This document shows positions 33,171-42,248 of a DNA stretch of 64,000 nt, in pieces; the stretch's first letter is position 1; each line of letters starts with the position of its first letter. This stretch comes from Flavobacterium beibuense F44-8 (GTDB taxonomy: Bacteria > Bacteroidota > Bacteroidia > Flavobacteriales > Flavobacteriaceae). The translations under genes and the position numbers were made by a program. Where the stretch lies: positions 1 to 64,000 of the forward strand of contig NZ_JRLV01000008.1 in the NCBI RefSeq assembly GCF_000769915.1, written 5' to 3'. The notes below the pieces were generated by a model that was not told where the DNA came from, did no database searches, and saw only the letters and a program-made list of their open reading frames with translations.

Positions 33171-34190
33171 ATGATAGAAAAGATTAAAAGTTATATTGCT
33201 GAAGCCGAAGCTTTTCAAACCCAAAACAAGGAAGAGCTGGAAGCATTCAGGATTAAGTTTCTGAGTAAGAAAGGTATTGTAAATGACTTTATGGCCGAAT
33301 TTAAAAATGTTCCAAACGAGCAGAAAAAAGAATTCGGACAGGTTATTAACGCCTTCAAATCAGCAGTACAAAACAAAGTTACCGAACTTCAGGATGCTAT
33401 GGAAAGCAAAGAGGAGGCTAAAGGCGTTTATGGCGACCTTTCGCGTCCGGGAGAGCCTTTCCAGGTAGGGTCACGTCACCCTATATCTATTGTGAAAAAC
33501 CAAATGATAGATATATTTGCTAACATTGGGTTCAACGTATCTGAAGGTCCTGAAATTGAAGATGACTGGCATAACTTTACGGCACTTAACCTTCCGGAAT
33601 ACCATCCGGCAAGAGACATGCAGGATACGTTTTTTATCCAAACCAATCCTGATGTGCTTTTAAGAACACATACATCATCAGTACAGGTCCGTTATATGGA
33701 GGAAAACAAACCGCCTATCCGTACCATTTCTCCGGGAAGAGTATTCAGAAATGAGGCTGTTTCAGCACGTTCTCACTGTATATTCCACCAGGTTGAAGGT
33801 TTGTATATTGATAAAGATGTTTCTTTTGCCGATTTGAAGCAAACCCTGCTTTATTTTACAAAAGAGATGTTTGGTAAATCTAAAATACGTTTACGCCCTT
33901 CATATTTCCCGTTTACTGAGCCAAGTGCCGAGCTGGATATTTACTGGGGACTTAAAACAGAAACCGATTACAGGATCACTAAAGGTACCGGATGGCTTGA
34001 AATAGGCGGTTGTGGTATGGTAGATCCAAACGTGCTTAAAAACTGTGGTATTGATGCCGAGAAGTACAATGGTTTTGCCTTTGGTATGGGTATAGAAAGA
34101 ATAGCGATGCTGTTATACCAAATTGGCGATATCAGGATGTTCTATGAGAACGATGTACGTTTCCTTGAGCAATTCAAATCAAGCATATAA
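33171..34190 (+). CDS. pheS: phenylalanyl-tRNA synthetase alpha subunit
   Basis: PheS is the catalytic subunit of the alpha2-beta2 enzyme that charges tRNA-Phe. The N-terminal coiled coil (1-90) is followed by the class II core. Motif 2 region RTISPGRVFRNEAVSARSH, the GTGWLEIGGCGMVDP segment and motif 3 FGMGIERIAMLLYQIGDIR are all clear. The length of 339 residues is normal. pheT is not in the window, as is usual in this group. Confidence 0.97.
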   Translation: MIEKIKSYIAEAEAFQTQNKEELEAFRIKFLSKKGIVNDFMAEFKNVPNEQKKEFGQVINAFKSAVQNKVTELQDAMESKEEAKGVYGDLSRPGEPFQVGSRHPISIVKNQMIDIFANIGFNVSEGPEIEDDWHNFTALNLPEYHPARDMQDTFFIQTNPDVLLRTHTSSVQVRYMEENKPPIRTISPGRVFRNEAVSARSHCIFHQVEGLYIDKDVSFADLKQTLLYFTKEMFGKSKIRLRPSYFPFTEPSAELDIYWGLKTETDYRITKGTGWLEIGGCGMVDPNVLKNCGIDAEKYNGFAFGMGIERIAMLLYQIGDIRMFYENDVRFLEQFKSSI

Positions 34191-34192
34191 TT

Positions 34193-34219
34193 AAAAGGCC
34201 CGCAACTGCGGGCCTTTTT
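34193..34219 (+). terminator. terminator of pheS
   Basis: GGCCCGC / GCGGGCC with a four-base loop, A4 before and T5 after. It can also work for the convergent lipoprotein gene. Confidence 0.9.
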
Positions 34220-34221
34220 GT

Positions 34222-34698
34222 TTATCCTACTTTTTTAAGAGTATATTTTTCTTTTTGTTCGCCTTCTATAGCAGTGCCATCCGGGGCGAGTACCTTAATG
34301 CTGTTTTCCTGAACCTTAAACTTTCTTCCCATCCCGTTTTCATCCAGGGTAATAATACTTCCGGTATCATCCCAGGTAAAACTTCCCGTATTCATGTTAG
34401 CTGTTTCCTGTTTTTCAAGATAATGTTCCGACAACGAATAGGTGTTGTTGTCGTTTATCTGTAGTTCAATTTCAATTCCGGGGCAATCTGCACAGGGAAC
34501 AGTGCCACTATATACCCCTGTCCAATCTAAAGAATTTTCACTGTTATCCCCTGTAGGTACTGATGTTGAGGGGTTTTCTGTGCCTGTTGTGTCGGTAACA
34601 GTTTCGGTTTGGGTTTGTTCATCCGACGATTTTTCCCCATTTTTGCATGATGTAAAAGCCAATAGGGCCAAAATAGCTAGTGCTGAAATTTTTTTCAT
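34222..34698 (-). CDS. NlpE N-terminal-domain lipoprotein
   Basis: A lipobox (FTSC, C18) is followed by a Ser/Thr/Glu-rich linker (20-55) and a small beta-barrel (56-158) with the NlpE-type motif GTVPCADCPGIEIEL, whose CxxC may bind copper or form a disulfide. NlpE in E. coli senses surface contact and copper through the Cpx pathway; Cpx itself is not evident here, so only the fold is transferable. Confidence 0.82.
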   Translation of the reverse strand: MKKISALAILALLAFTSCKNGEKSSDEQTQTETVTDTTGTENPSTSVPTGDNSENSLDWTGVYSGTVPCADCPGIEIELQINDNNTYSLSEHYLEKQETANMNTGSFTWDDTGSIITLDENGMGRKFKVQENSIKVLAPDGTAIEGEQKEKYTLKKVG

Positions 34699-34754
34699 GG
34701 TGTTTTGGTTTAATAATGTTTAATAAAAATTTAGAGGAATTTAAAGGTACTAAA

Positions 34755-35162
34755 ATGAGGAAAGATATTACAATACCTGTGGTAGAAAATGTTTATGTCG
34801 CAGTTATGCAGGAGTGGAATGAAGATTTTAATGAAAACACATGGTATGCTTATCTGATTAATGATAACAAAGACAAAATTGAAACAGCCATAGTGGTGTC
34901 AAACGCTAATGGTGTAATTGATGGTGAACAACGCAAAACTTCCATGATGCGCCATGCTTACCAGGAAGTACCGGGAAATTCGGCCGTAAAGATCGAAATG
35001 ATGGACAAAACTGTTTTACAGTTACACAATAAGTTTATGGTAACTTATTTTAAAGACAATGTAATGTATGAGAAAGACTATATTTTCATTGCAGGATCTA
35101 TTAACGAAGATGATGTGGAGGAACTGCCTGTTATTGAGAAAAAAGGTATTCTTAGCAAATAA
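34755..35162 (+). CDS. small conserved protein of unknown function
   Basis: The protein has 135 residues from MRKDITIPVVENVYVA. The ATG at 34755 is preferred over 34716 because the extra N-terminal residues look non-conserved. It is soluble and mixed alpha/beta, with AVMQEWNEDFNENTWYAYLIND and a C-terminal DYIFIAGSINEDDVEELP. I recall similar proteins only as hypothetical ones in Flavobacteriia. It has its own terminator. Confidence 0.7.
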   Translation: MRKDITIPVVENVYVAVMQEWNEDFNENTWYAYLINDNKDKIETAIVVSNANGVIDGEQRKTSMMRHAYQEVPGNSAVKIEMMDKTVLQLHNKFMVTYFKDNVMYEKDYIFIAGSINEDDVEELPVIEKKGILSK

Positions 35163-35179
35163 GCATGCAAAACATAATA

Positions 35180-35210
35180 AAAAAGCTCCGGAAATCCCGG
35201 AGCTTTTTTA
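35180..35210 (+). terminator. terminator of the 135-residue protein gene
   Basis: AGCTCCGG / CCGGAGCT, an 8-bp perfect stem around AAATC, with A-run before and T6 after. Confidence 0.9.
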
Positions 35211-35277
35211 TTATACGCAGTAAGCGTTGGTTTTATGAGGTAATTTTTTCATCTTTATCAAAATTTTTAGCTAAAAA

Positions 35278-38091
35278 ATGAATAAATCATTATTACTGCT
35301 TTTACTGCTGTTTACTACGGCTGTTTTTTCCCAGTCGAGCAATTATTCTCAATATGTAAATCCGTTTATAGGGACAGGTGGTCATGGCCACACTTTTCCG
35401 GGGGCTACAGTGCCTTTCGGTATGGTGCAGTTAAGCCCTGATACCCGTATTGACGGTAGTTGGGACGGTTGCGGAGGCTACCATTACTCTGATTCGGTTA
35501 TCTACGGTTTTTCACATACCCATCTTAATGGTACAGGGGTTTCAGACTTTGGTGATATTATGCTGATGCCCACTATGGGTGAACCAAAACTGGATGCCAG
35601 GGAGTATTCCTCTTCATTTTCACATGATAATGAAACTGCTTCTGCCGGATATTATTCGGTACTTCTTGATGACGATGGCATAAAAGCTGAACTTACTACA
35701 ACAACAAGGGTAGGTTTGCATCAGTATACCTTTCCTAAAAAAGGTCAGGCTAATATTATACTGGACCTTAACCATCGTGATAAGCTCTTAATGGGAGAGG
35801 TAAGAATTATAGATGAGAAAACCATTGAGGTGCTTAGGGAGAGTTCGGCATGGGCACGTGACCAATATGTATATGCCCGAATTGAGTTTAGTTCTCCTGT
35901 AAAGGTAACGGCGGTAAACAACAATGCTTTTGCTCCGGCGAAAGTGACCGATAAATTTTTTGCGGGTTCGTTATTAGCCATCAGCTTTAGTAAAGAAGTG
36001 AAAAAAGGGGAGAAGTTATTGGTTAAAGTAGCGCTATCGCCAACAGGTTATGAAGGCGCTGCTAAAAATATGAAGGAGGAAATGCCACGTTTCAACTTTA
36101 AAAAGACCCTAAAGGCAGCTAAAAGACTTTGGGATAAGGAACTTTCTAAAATTGAAGTGACTACAGATGACAGTGAAAAACTGGCTATTTTTTATACAGC
36201 TTTATATCATACTATGATGCAGCCTAACATCGCTATGGATGTAGATGGTATGTACCGTGGGCGTGATAATGCTATCCACAAAGCGGAAGGATTTGATTAT
36301 TACACTGTATTCTCGCTGTGGGACACTTTTAGGGCGGCACACCCATTGTATACCCTTATCGATGAAAAACGCACGTCAGACTTCATAAATACGTTTATAA
36401 AGCAATATGAGCAGGGCGGCAGGCTTCCGGTTTGGGAACTGGCCAGTAATGAGACCGATTGTATGATTGGTTACCATTCTGTTTCGGTTATTGCCGATGC
36501 TATGGCTAAGGGAATTGAAGGATTTGATTACGAAATGGCTTTTGAGGCTGCCAAACACAGCGCCATGCTGGATCATTTAGGACTTGAAGCCTACAAGGAA
36601 AACGGATTTATAAGTATTGATGATGAACACGAAAGTGTATCTAAAACCGTAGAGTATGCTTATGACGACTGGTGTATTGCCCAAATGGCAATGATACTGG
36701 GTAAGACAGATGAGTACAACTACTTTATGAAGCGTTCTCAATACTGGAAAAATATTTTTGATCCTGTAACGGGTCACATGCGTCCTAAAAAGAACGGTGG
36801 CTGGGAAAAGCCCTTCGATGCCCGTGAAATCAATAATAACTTTACCGAAGGCAACAGCTGGCAGTACAGCTTTTTTGTGCCTCAGGATATAGAAGGACTT
36901 ATTGCTGCTTATGGCGGAAATAAAAAATTTGAAACCAAACTTGATGAAATGTTCAGCTTACCAAGTAAAACAACTGGTCGTCATCAGGCAGATGTTACGG
37001 GTCTTATAGGTCAGTATGCACATGGCAACGAGCCAAGCCACCACATGGCTTACCTGTATAACTATATTGATAAACCCGAAAAGACTACTGAAAAGGTACA
37101 TTATATACTGAATGAGTTTTATAAAAACACACCCGACGGACTTATAGGAAATGAGGACTGCGGGCAAATGAGTGCCTGGTATGTGTTAAGCAGTTTAGGA
37201 CTGTATGATGTGACTCCGGGAGATAATTACTGGCAAAAAACTGAACCGTATTTTACAGAGGCAAAAGTACATTTGGAAAACCGAAAAACGGCTGTTATAA
37301 GAAAGTCTGATTATAAGGAAGACCTTAAGTTTGTTGATCCTGTTGTTGGTACTCAGGCTCAGCCTTATACTAAAATAGTTCCGGTGCTTGCTATAGAAGC
37401 AGAAGGGAAATCGTTTAAAGGAGAAACAACAGTAACCTTAAAAGCTCCTTTTGGTGCAGAGAAAATGTACTACATTATCAATACTCCGCTAAACGAAAAT
37501 GAAAACAGGGTGTTTGAAGAATATACTGCGCCTTTTGAGGTTACGGAAAGCTGTGAAATACGTGCCTATATTGAAACAAACCGTAAAATAAGCCATGTGG
37601 TTACAGCCAATTTTGTAAATAAGCCAAATGATTATACTATTGATACCAAATCTAAATTCAACAGTATGTACCATGCCGGAGGCCCTGAAGGACTTATAGA
37701 CGGGATAGAAGGTACTACCAACTGGCGTAAAGGTGACTGGCAGGGATATCAAAATCAGGATTTTGAAGCGGTAATCGATTTGCAGAAAGAAATGCCTGTT
37801 AATACTATCGAAGCTGGCTTTTTGCAGGATAGCCGTTCGTGGATATTAATGCCTGTAAAAGTGGAGTATTATGTTTCGGATAACAACAGTGACTTTACCT
37901 TAGTAAAAACCATTGAAACCAAAACAGATGCAAGGCAGGATAATGTGATAGAACATTTCACGGCAGAACTTAATAATATAACTGCACGATACGTAAAAGT
38001 AAAAGCCTATAACTTCGGTACACTGCCGCAATGGCATCAGGGTGCCGGCGGGCAGGCATTTATATTTATAGACGAAATAACAGTTAAGTAA
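35278..38091 (+). CDS. GH92 family alpha-mannosidase with C-terminal F5/8-type carbohydrate-binding domain
   Basis: GH92 enzymes are Ca2+-dependent exo-alpha-mannosidases that act on N-glycans and mannans. After a signal peptide (1-18) the core spans about 25-660, with VNPFIGTGGHGHTFPGA, FSHTHLNGTG, YTVFSLWDTFRAAHPL and QADVTGLIGQYAHGNEPSHH, all typical. A chitobiase-C-terminal-like domain (about 690-780) and a coagulation-factor F5/8 type C domain (about 795-937) follow. There is no T9SS sorting tail, so the protein may stay in the periplasm. It is not in a polysaccharide-utilisation locus here: no SusC/D pair is adjacent. Confidence 0.93.
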   Translation: MNKSLLLLLLLFTTAVFSQSSNYSQYVNPFIGTGGHGHTFPGATVPFGMVQLSPDTRIDGSWDGCGGYHYSDSVIYGFSHTHLNGTGVSDFGDIMLMPTMGEPKLDAREYSSSFSHDNETASAGYYSVLLDDDGIKAELTTTTRVGLHQYTFPKKGQANIILDLNHRDKLLMGEVRIIDEKTIEVLRESSAWARDQYVYARIEFSSPVKVTAVNNNAFAPAKVTDKFFAGSLLAISFSKEVKKGEKLLVKVALSPTGYEGAAKNMKEEMPRFNFKKTLKAAKRLWDKELSKIEVTTDDSEKLAIFYTALYHTMMQPNIAMDVDGMYRGRDNAIHKAEGFDYYTVFSLWDTFRAAHPLYTLIDEKRTSDFINTFIKQYEQGGRLPVWELASNETDCMIGYHSVSVIADAMAKGIEGFDYEMAFEAAKHSAMLDHLGLEAYKENGFISIDDEHESVSKTVEYAYDDWCIAQMAMILGKTDEYNYFMKRSQYWKNIFDPVTGHMRPKKNGGWEKPFDAREINNNFTEGNSWQYSFFVPQDIEGLIAAYGGNKKFETKLDEMFSLPSKTTGRHQADVTGLIGQYAHGNEPSHHMAYLYNYIDKPEKTTEKVHYILNEFYKNTPDGLIGNEDCGQMSAWYVLSSLGLYDVTPGDNYWQKTEPYFTEAKVHLENRKTAVIRKSDYKEDLKFVDPVVGTQAQPYTKIVPVLAIEAEGKSFKGETTVTLKAPFGAEKMYYIINTPLNENENRVFEEYTAPFEVTESCEIRAYIETNRKISHVVTANFVNKPNDYTIDTKSKFNSMYHAGGPEGLIDGIEGTTNWRKGDWQGYQNQDFEAVIDLQKEMPVNTIEAGFLQDSRSWILMPVKVEYYVSDNNSDFTLVKTIETKTDARQDNVIEHFTAELNNITARYVKVKAYNFGTLPQWHQGAGGQAFIFIDEITVK

Positions 38092-38096
38092 TAACA

Positions 38097-38138
38097 ATAA
38101 ATGAAGAAGATGGCCTAGTTGCCGTCTTCTTCATTTAT
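38097..38138. terminator. bidirectional hairpin between the GH92 gene and terC
   Basis: A stem of about 18 bp (AAATGAAGAAGA... / ...TCTTCTTCATTT, with one G-U pair) around CTAGTT. The 3' arm includes the last codons and the stop codon of terC, so the terminator of the mannosidase gene is embedded in the terC coding end. Confidence 0.65.
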
Positions 38139-39140
38139 AGCCACTTCGGTTTTTTCCTCATGCTCTCCAGGGAACATAAACGAGATTATTACCGATATAA
38201 GCAGTACACCGCCTACTACCATTAATGATACCGGAGAGGAAATATGGTAAAACGGACTGATAAGCATTTTCACGCCAATAAAGGAAAGGATAACAGCTAA
38301 GCCATAGTGTAATTTACTAAACATGTACATAAAGTTGGCCAGTAAAAAGTAAAGAGCTCTTAATCCAAGTATGGCAAAAATGTTTGATGTGTAAAGAATA
38401 AAAGGATCATCCGGTGCGATGGCAAAAATTGCAGGGATAGAATCTACTGCAAAAAGCAGGTCGGTAAACTCAATAACGGTTACTACAACCAAAAGGGGAG
38501 TAGCTATTCTTACCCCTTCCTTTATTACAAAAAAGCGGTCGCCTTCAAAGTCTTTGGTAACTTTAAAGAAGCGGTATATCAGTTTGGCACCCGGACTCTT
38601 GGAGAAATCTTTGTTTTCGTCATCATCCTCATGCGCCCCCCACGATTTGATTCCGGCAAAAAGCAAAAAGAAGCCAAATAAGGTTAAAACTACATTGACG
38701 CTTACCATTTGTCCGAAAATTTCCATTTCGGGCAAATAGGTCATGTTTATAAGCTCTACGCCCGTAAATATGAATATAGCACGGAATACAAGCGCACCAA
38801 TAATACCCCAAAACAGCACTTTATGATGCAGGTACTTTGGAACATTAAAGAACCCGAAAACCATAATGAATACAAAGAGATTATCTACCGATAGGGCTTT
38901 TTCTATCCAGTAAGCACTTTGAAACTGTGCAAACTGCTGGAAGCCCATTAAATAATAAATTACCCCGCTAAAGGCCATAGCCAGCGATATCCATACAATA
39001 GACCATGTTAATGCTTCCCTGTTGCTTATTTCGTGGCTTTTTTTGTTAAAAACACCAAGGTCAAGCAGTAGCATCACGACAACAAGAATGGTAAACCCGG
39101 TTAATATCCCCGGATGATTTATAAGATGGTCATGGTTCAT
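38115..39140 (-). CDS. TerC/Alx-family integral membrane protein (metal homeostasis)
   Basis: The protein has 341 residues with about nine hydrophobic segments. Family motifs include WIEKALSVDNLFVFIMVF near residue 80 and a later VIEFTDLLFAVDSIPAIFAI, whose paired acidic residues are the likely ion sites. TerC/Alx proteins are linked to tellurite resistance and manganese export. It starts 11 bp after gpsA, so the two form an operon. Confidence 0.9.
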   Translation of the reverse strand: MNHDHLINHPGILTGFTILVVVMLLLDLGVFNKKSHEISNREALTWSIVWISLAMAFSGVIYYLMGFQQFAQFQSAYWIEKALSVDNLFVFIMVFGFFNVPKYLHHKVLFWGIIGALVFRAIFIFTGVELINMTYLPEMEIFGQMVSVNVVLTLFGFFLLFAGIKSWGAHEDDDENKDFSKSPGAKLIYRFFKVTKDFEGDRFFVIKEGVRIATPLLVVVTVIEFTDLLFAVDSIPAIFAIAPDDPFILYTSNIFAILGLRALYFLLANFMYMFSKLHYGLAVILSFIGVKMLISPFYHISSPVSLMVVGGVLLISVIISFMFPGEHEEKTEVAINEEDGN

Positions 39141-39151
39141 GGGTAGTTGTT

Positions 39152-40147
39152 TTAATCCAGTTTATCTGTAAGCTTTTTAAATACGGGTTTAGCATCTTTT
39201 CCTTCATATAAAATACTGTAAACAGCATCTATAATAGGGGTTTTTGCTTTGTATTCCTCATTTAGGTTAAAAGCACTTTTTGTAGCATAATATCCTTCGG
39301 CAACCATGCTCATTTCCATCATGGCCGATTTTACCGTGTAGCCCTTTCCTATCATGTTACCAAACATCCTGTTTCTTGAAAAAACTGAATATCCAGTAAC
39401 CAGAAGGTCACCCAGGTAAGCCGAATTGTTTATATTACGTTTCATTTTATGCACTTTGCGTATAAACTTTTTCATTTCCCTTATGGCATTACTCATTAAC
39501 AGCGCCTGGAAGTTATCACCATAACCCAGTCCGTGTGCAATACCGGCAGCAATAGCATAAATATTTTTAAGCATGGCTGCATATTCGGTACCTACAATAT
39601 CGTCAGATATTTTGGTTTTAATGTAATAGCTGTTAAGGTTTTTAGCCATTACCTTAGCCTTTTTCTGGTCGCCGCAGGCAATGGTAAGATACGAAAGTCT
39701 TTCCAATGCAACCTCTTCAGCGTGGCATGGGCCTGTTATAACCCCTATGTTGTCATAAGGGATATTGTATTTTTCATGGAAGTGTTCACCCACAATAAGG
39801 CTGGTTTCCGGTACAATACCTTTAATGGCAGAGAAAATAACTTTTCCGTCAAGGCTTTCTGTAAGTTTTTCCAGTTCGGTACTTAAAAAAGCCGACGGTA
39901 TGGCAAAAATTATATAATCGGCATAAGCTACCGCCTCATTAATATCGTTTGTAAGCTTAAGTTTTTCGGTGTCAAATTCAACCGAGCTAAGGTAGTTCGG
40001 GTTGTGCTTTTGCAGCCTTATATGTTCAATGGCATAGGTGCTCCTCATATACCAGGCAACATCACTAACATTTTCACAAAGCATCTTTGTGATTGCTGTT
40101 GCCCAGCTTCCACCACCTATTACAGCGAACTTAGGAGTATCATTCAT
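39152..40147 (-). CDS. gpsA: glycerol-3-phosphate dehydrogenase [NAD(P)+]
   Basis: GpsA reduces dihydroxyacetone phosphate to sn-glycerol-3-phosphate, the backbone for phospholipids. The N-terminal dinucleotide motif is VIGGGSWATAITKM. The TGPCHAEEVA and KNIYAIAAGIAHGLGYGDN motifs place the catalytic lysine. The start at MNDTPKFAVIGG (40147) is preferred over one six codons upstream because it places the Rossmann motif normally. It is first in an operon with terC. Confidence 0.95.
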   Translation of the reverse strand: MNDTPKFAVIGGGSWATAITKMLCENVSDVAWYMRSTYAIEHIRLQKHNPNYLSSVEFDTEKLKLTNDINEAVAYADYIIFAIPSAFLSTELEKLTESLDGKVIFSAIKGIVPETSLIVGEHFHEKYNIPYDNIGVITGPCHAEEVALERLSYLTIACGDQKKAKVMAKNLNSYYIKTKISDDIVGTEYAAMLKNIYAIAAGIAHGLGYGDNFQALLMSNAIREMKKFIRKVHKMKRNINNSAYLGDLLVTGYSVFSRNRMFGNMIGKGYTVKSAMMEMSMVAEGYYATKSAFNLNEEYKAKTPIIDAVYSILYEGKDAKPVFKKLTDKLD

Positions 40148-40169
40148 TTTGTTTGTTTTTTGCAAAGCC

Positions 40170-40200
40170 CAAATGTACTTAAAAATAAGGCATGTGCCAA
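40170..40200 (-). promoter_or_regulatory. promoter of gpsA-terC
   Basis: On the minus strand TTG (40200-40198), a 20-bp spacer and TACATTTG (40177-40170) match the consensus. The -7 box lies 22 bp before the chosen gpsA start. Confidence 0.65.
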
Positions 40201-40368
40201 TGGCTTTTTAGGTTAGCATTATTGGTAAAATGGCATATTCGTAAATATTAACATATAATTAAGTGCTTTCAATACAATTTAAGTTGAGACGGGTGCGTTA
40301 TTTAATAGAATTTTGTTTTAGACGAAGTTTACAACAAGGTTAGTTAAATTTTTTGTTTTTGGTGTTTT

Positions 40369-40402
40369 AAAAGGCATTCACGGTGTAGCCGGAATGCCTT
40401 TT
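40369..40402 (-). terminator. terminator of the iron alcohol dehydrogenase gene
   Basis: AAAAGGCATTC / GAATGCCTTTT, an 11-bp perfect stem around a 12-base loop. The rest of the gap to gpsA (40201-40368) is A/T rich and shows no other structure. Confidence 0.8.
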
Positions 40403-40408
40403 ATTTTT

Positions 40409-41569
40409 TTAGTAACTCATTTCAACAATGGCCTTCACTTTTTCGGGAGTAACGTTTTGGCGTTCCCCAAGTCCTTTCCAGCCGCGTTCCTCAAAACGTT
40501 TTACTATAAACTCGGCCGTCTTTTCATAGTCGGCTGTATAGTTTGATATTTTGGTTTCCATACCCATAGTATGGAAAAACTGAACGGTTTTCTCAATAGC
40601 CTGTGTTGCAGCCTCATCTATATTACCTGAGGTAATGCCCCAAACTCTTTTACCATACTGAGCCAGTTTTTCCTTTTTGGAGTCAAACATTACCCTGTAT
40701 AGGTTTGGACCTATTATGGCAAGTGTTCTGGCATGGTCTATTTCATAAAGAGCCGTAAGTTCATGACCTATCATGTGCGTAGCCCAATCGGTAGGTACGC
40801 CTTTCTGGATAAGTCCGTTAAGTGCCATAGTACAGCTCCACATAAAGTTTGATGCCAGTTTGTAATCTGTTGGGTTCTCAACAACATCAGGGCCTATCTC
40901 GATTAAAGTTTGCAATATGCTTTCGGCAAAACGATCCTGAAGCAAAGCATCATGAGGATAAGTTAAGTACTGTTCCATTACATGGGTATAGGCATCTATT
41001 ACTCCGTTTTGTAACTGTCTTTTAGGTAGTGATGCAATAACCGTAGGGTCACAAATGGAGAACTGCGGGAATACAGCCGGACCTCCAAAGGATAGTTTTT
41101 CCTGTGTTTTTTCAATAGTTACTACTGCCCCCGAATTCATTTCGCTACCTGTGGCAGGAAGGGTAAGCACGGTGCCAAATGGCATAGCGTTGTTTTCAAT
41201 GCGTATTCTTTTTACCAGAATATCAACAGGGTCACCTTCAAAGTTTACGGCAGCCGAGATAAATTTTACCCCGTCTATTACCGATCCACCGCCTACAGCC
41301 AGTATATAATCCAGTTTCTTTTCACGGATTAATGTAACTGCTTTCATAAGGGTTTCATAACGTGGGTTTGGCTCAATACCGCCAAACTCGGTAACCTCAT
41401 ATCCTTTTAAGGCTTCGGTAACCTGGGCATGCACGCCGTTTTTAAAAATACTTCCGCCGCCATAGGCCAAAAGAACCTTTGCATTTTGAGGTATAAGTTT
41501 AGATAGTTTTGCGATTTGTCCCTTGCCAAATACCATATTGACAGGGTTATAAAGTTCAAAATTCAGCAT
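40409..41569 (-). CDS. iron-containing alcohol dehydrogenase (YqhD/BDH type)
   Basis: This group III alcohol dehydrogenase uses NADPH to reduce short aldehydes or butanal. The cofactor-binding GGGSVIDG segment (about 95-102) and the metal-site region with HVMEQYL and THMIGHELTALYEIDHA are present; the Asp and His ligands of the iron site can be placed there. It has 386 residues, as in YqhD. A TAACTTTG box (41597-41590, minus strand) is 21 bp upstream of the start. It may help remove toxic aldehydes. Confidence 0.93.
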   Translation of the reverse strand: MLNFELYNPVNMVFGKGQIAKLSKLIPQNAKVLLAYGGGSIFKNGVHAQVTEALKGYEVTEFGGIEPNPRYETLMKAVTLIREKKLDYILAVGGGSVIDGVKFISAAVNFEGDPVDILVKRIRIENNAMPFGTVLTLPATGSEMNSGAVVTIEKTQEKLSFGGPAVFPQFSICDPTVIASLPKRQLQNGVIDAYTHVMEQYLTYPHDALLQDRFAESILQTLIEIGPDVVENPTDYKLASNFMWSCTMALNGLIQKGVPTDWATHMIGHELTALYEIDHARTLAIIGPNLYRVMFDSKKEKLAQYGKRVWGITSGNIDEAATQAIEKTVQFFHTMGMETKISNYTADYEKTAEFIVKRFEERGWKGLGERQNVTPEKVKAIVEMSY

Positions 41570-41589
41570 GATTATAAATGTATTTTACC

Positions 41590-41597
41590 CAAAGTTA
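41590..41597 (-). promoter_or_regulatory. -7 box (TAACTTTG) for the iron alcohol dehydrogenase gene
   Basis: Exact TAnnTTTG match on the minus strand, 21 bp before the start. No TTG is found at the expected distance. Confidence 0.45.
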
Positions 41598-41666
41598 CGA
41601 AATACCTTAAGATTTGCTGATAATGGAATGTTAAGTGTCTGTTTTATAGCTGTTTTTAAACAGAAG

Positions 41667-42248
41667 CTATTTTTTGTAGAAAAGATTATGGTCTATATAT
41701 TCCCAAACCTTTTGAGGCAGTAAAGGTCTTACCTCTTTCCCGTCCCTTATACTGTTACGTATAAAAGTAGAAGAGATCTCAATAACCGGAGCATCAATTT
41801 TATGGATTTTATGATTGTTTATAAGCTCCTCGTTGGCATTTTCGTTATTAATACGCGGGTATACATAAATATCATGGTTTTCCAGTATGACTTCATAATT
41901 CTTCCATTTGTGAAGGGAATTAAGGTTGTCTTCTCCCATAATCAGGGAAAACTCATACGAAGGGAATTTTTCCTGCAGGTGTGCCAGTGTATGCACGGTA
42001 TAGTTAGGCTGTGGCAGTCGAAACTCAATATCGGTAGGCTTTAGTCTGTCGTAAGTTTCGGTTGCCAGGAAAACCATTTCCAGGCGGTGATGGTCTTCCA
42101 GCAGCGTACTTTTCTTTTTAAGCGGATTGTGTGGGGTAACTACCAGCCATACCTGATCCAAGTCGGTAAACTCGGCCATGTGATTGGCGATTATCAAATG
42201 TCCTGTATGTATGGGATTAAATGTCCCGAAGTACAATCCTACTTTCAT
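41667..42248 (-). CDS. nadD: nicotinate-nucleotide adenylyltransferase
   Basis: NadD transfers AMP to nicotinic acid mononucleotide in NAD synthesis. The motifs GTFNPIHTGHL (8-18) with the nucleotidyltransferase HxGH, and ISSTFIRNSI, are present. The 193-residue length is normal. Its start lies inside the end of the upstream membrane-protein gene (32-bp overlap), which suggests translational coupling. Confidence 0.95.
   Translation of the reverse strand: MKVGLYFGTFNPIHTGHLIIANHMAEFTDLDQVWLVVTPHNPLKKKSTLLEDHHRLEMVFLATETYDRLKPTDIEFRLPQPNYTVHTLAHLQEKFPSYEFSLIMGEDNLNSLHKWKNYEVILENHDIYVYPRINNENANEELINNHKIHKIDAPVIEISSTFIRNSIRDGKEVRPLLPQKVWEYIDHNLFYKK

Noticed and set aside
35278..38091. Polysaccharide-utilisation locus around the GH92 gene
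   Set aside because: No SusC/SusD pair, no second glycosidase and no hybrid regulator adjoin it.
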